A stretch of DNA of 64,000 nt from CAVTWH01 sp963850915 (GTDB taxonomy: Bacteria > Actinomycetota > Actinomycetes > Mycobacteriales > Micromonosporaceae): the NCBI GenBank assembly GCA_963850915.1, contig CAWKND010000005.1, positions 1-64,000 of the forward strand, read 5' to 3'. Below, piece by piece: positions 63,338 through 64,000 of the stretch. Made by a program: the position numbers and the translations under genes. A model generated the notes under the pieces. The model made no database searches, was not told the DNA's origin, and saw nothing but the letters and a program-made list of their open reading frames with translations. How positions within the stretch are numbered: position 1 is the stretch's first letter; each line of letters begins with the position of its first letter.

Positions 63338-64000
63338 ATGCGAATCCGTACACGGTGGCTCACTGCCGCCGCCCTCGCGACCGCGCTGATGGTGACCAGT
63401 GCGGTGGTGAACACGAGTATCGCCAGCGCCGAGTCCAACGGCGGCGTACGGGTAATGCCGCTCGGCGACTCGATCACCGAGGGCACCCAGGTACCCGGCG
63501 GGTACCGGATCGGCCTGTGGCAACGGATGGCCGCGGCAGGCTACCGGGTCGACTTCGTCGGCTCACAGTTCAACGGTCCGTCCGGCCTCGGCGACCACGA
63601 CCACGAGGGCCATCCCGGCTGGCGGATCGACCAGATCGACGCGAACATCGTCGGCTGGCTGAACACCTACCAGCCGCACACCGTGCTGCTGCACATCGGC
63701 ACCAACGACGTGCTGCAGAACTACAACCTCTCCGGCGCCCCGGGACGCCTGTCGACGCTGATCGACCACATCACGGCCGCCGCGCCATCCGCCGAAGTGT
63801 TCGTCGCCACCATCATCCCGTTGTCGAACTCCGGGCAGGAGGCGGCCGGCCGCACCTTCAACGCGGCGATTCCCGCGATCGTGCAGAGCAAGGTGAACGC
63901 GGGCAAGCATGTCCACCTTGTCGACATGCACAGCGCGTTGACGACGTCGGACCTCACCGACGGCATCCACCCGAACGCCGCCGGCTACGACAAGATGGCC
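63338..64000 (+). CDS. Secreted SGNH/GDSL esterase (3' end beyond window)
   Basis: 221 codons are visible. Signal peptide ends SASAE near residue 32, then SGNH block I in VMPLGDSITEG, block III with Asn in HIGTNDVL, and block V in DLTDGIHPNAAGY with catalytic Asp and His. The type is CE3-like acetylxylan esterase. ATG 63338 follows GAAAGGAAACCGAGG. A carbohydrate-binding module may follow beyond the edge. Confidence 0.9.
   Translation, partial: MRIRTRWLTAAALATALMVTSAVVNTSIASAESNGGVRVMPLGDSITEGTQVPGGYRIGLWQRMAAAGYRVDFVGSQFNGPSGLGDHDHEGHPGWRIDQIDANIVGWLNTYQPHTVLLHIGTNDVLQNYNLSGAPGRLSTLIDHITAAAPSAEVFVATIIPLSNSGQEAAGRTFNAAIPAIVQSKVNAGKHVHLVDMHSALTTSDLTDGIHPNAAGYDKMA

Overview
The window is high-GC DNA (about 70 percent by eye) from a saprophytic actinobacterium. 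Modular secreted hydrolases with ricin-type CBM13 and CBM2 modules, two membrane Ser/Thr kinases with extracellular sensor tails, an ECF sigma/anti-sigma pair beside a class F sortase, and GTG/TTG starts fit Micromonosporaceae or a close relative. The genus is an inference; no rRNA or tRNA gene was seen. Most of the window is about importing and breaking down plant or glycosaminoglycan-like polysaccharides.

Layout. (A) 1-12.4 kb is a uronic-acid oligosaccharide island. A leftward operon encodes a DUF2264 protein, a sugar ABC importer without ATPase, a DUF624 protein, a GH88 unsaturated uronyl hydrolase, an IolB/KduI isomerase and a KduD dehydrogenase. Facing it are a cytoplasmic heparinase II/III-type lyase and a DeoR/LacI hybrid regulator, with two matching operator-like repeats between them. 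(B) 12.4-24.6 kb is an arabinan/glucan segment: a GH30-CBM13 enzyme, a clan GH-A hydrolase with a split-off ricin domain, a LacI regulator, a GH127 beta-L-arabinofuranosidase and a second importer without ATPase. From about 15 kb on, several genes here are frameshifted and the GGTACC-rich signature seen elsewhere is missing. (C) 24.7-33.2 kb is a deoxy-sugar acid (L-fucose-type) operon with a divergent FadR regulator: fuconate-type dehydratase, a complete ribose-type ABC importer, a gutted aldo/keto reductase, a frameshifted MDR dehydrogenase, an SDR and a KDPG-aldolase fragment. (D) 33.2-39.5 kb is a compact, translationally coupled cluster (molybdopterin oxidoreductase, methyltransferase, DUF2064 and GT2 glycosyltransferases) with a polytopic membrane protein and an NDP-sugar epimerase. 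(E) 39.5-44.5 kb is a decayed zone with recombinase and phosphatase fragments and a broken redox operon. (F) 44.6-53.3 kb holds envelope and stress signalling: anti-sigma/ECF sigma, DUF4397 protein, class F sortase, two Ser/Thr kinases, Hsp20 and its putative regulator. (G) 53.5-57.3 kb holds small metabolic genes with HxlR and broken PadR regulators. (H) 57.7-64 kb is a secreted arabinoxylan kit: CE1-type esterase with CBM2, two GH54 arabinofuranosidases carrying the same CBM13 in mirrored positions, and an SGNH esterase running off the end.

Many single-base frameshifts sit at runs of G, which suggests sequence error for that class. A second class (internally deleted aldo/keto reductase, CMD protein, XRE regulator, aldolase stub, transposase and recombinase pieces) looks like true decay. 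The best candidates for undescribed biology are the DUF2264-containing uronate island, the coupled molybdo-oxidoreductase/glycosyltransferase cluster, the mirrored GH54 pair, and the GGTACC over-representation with its local absence.
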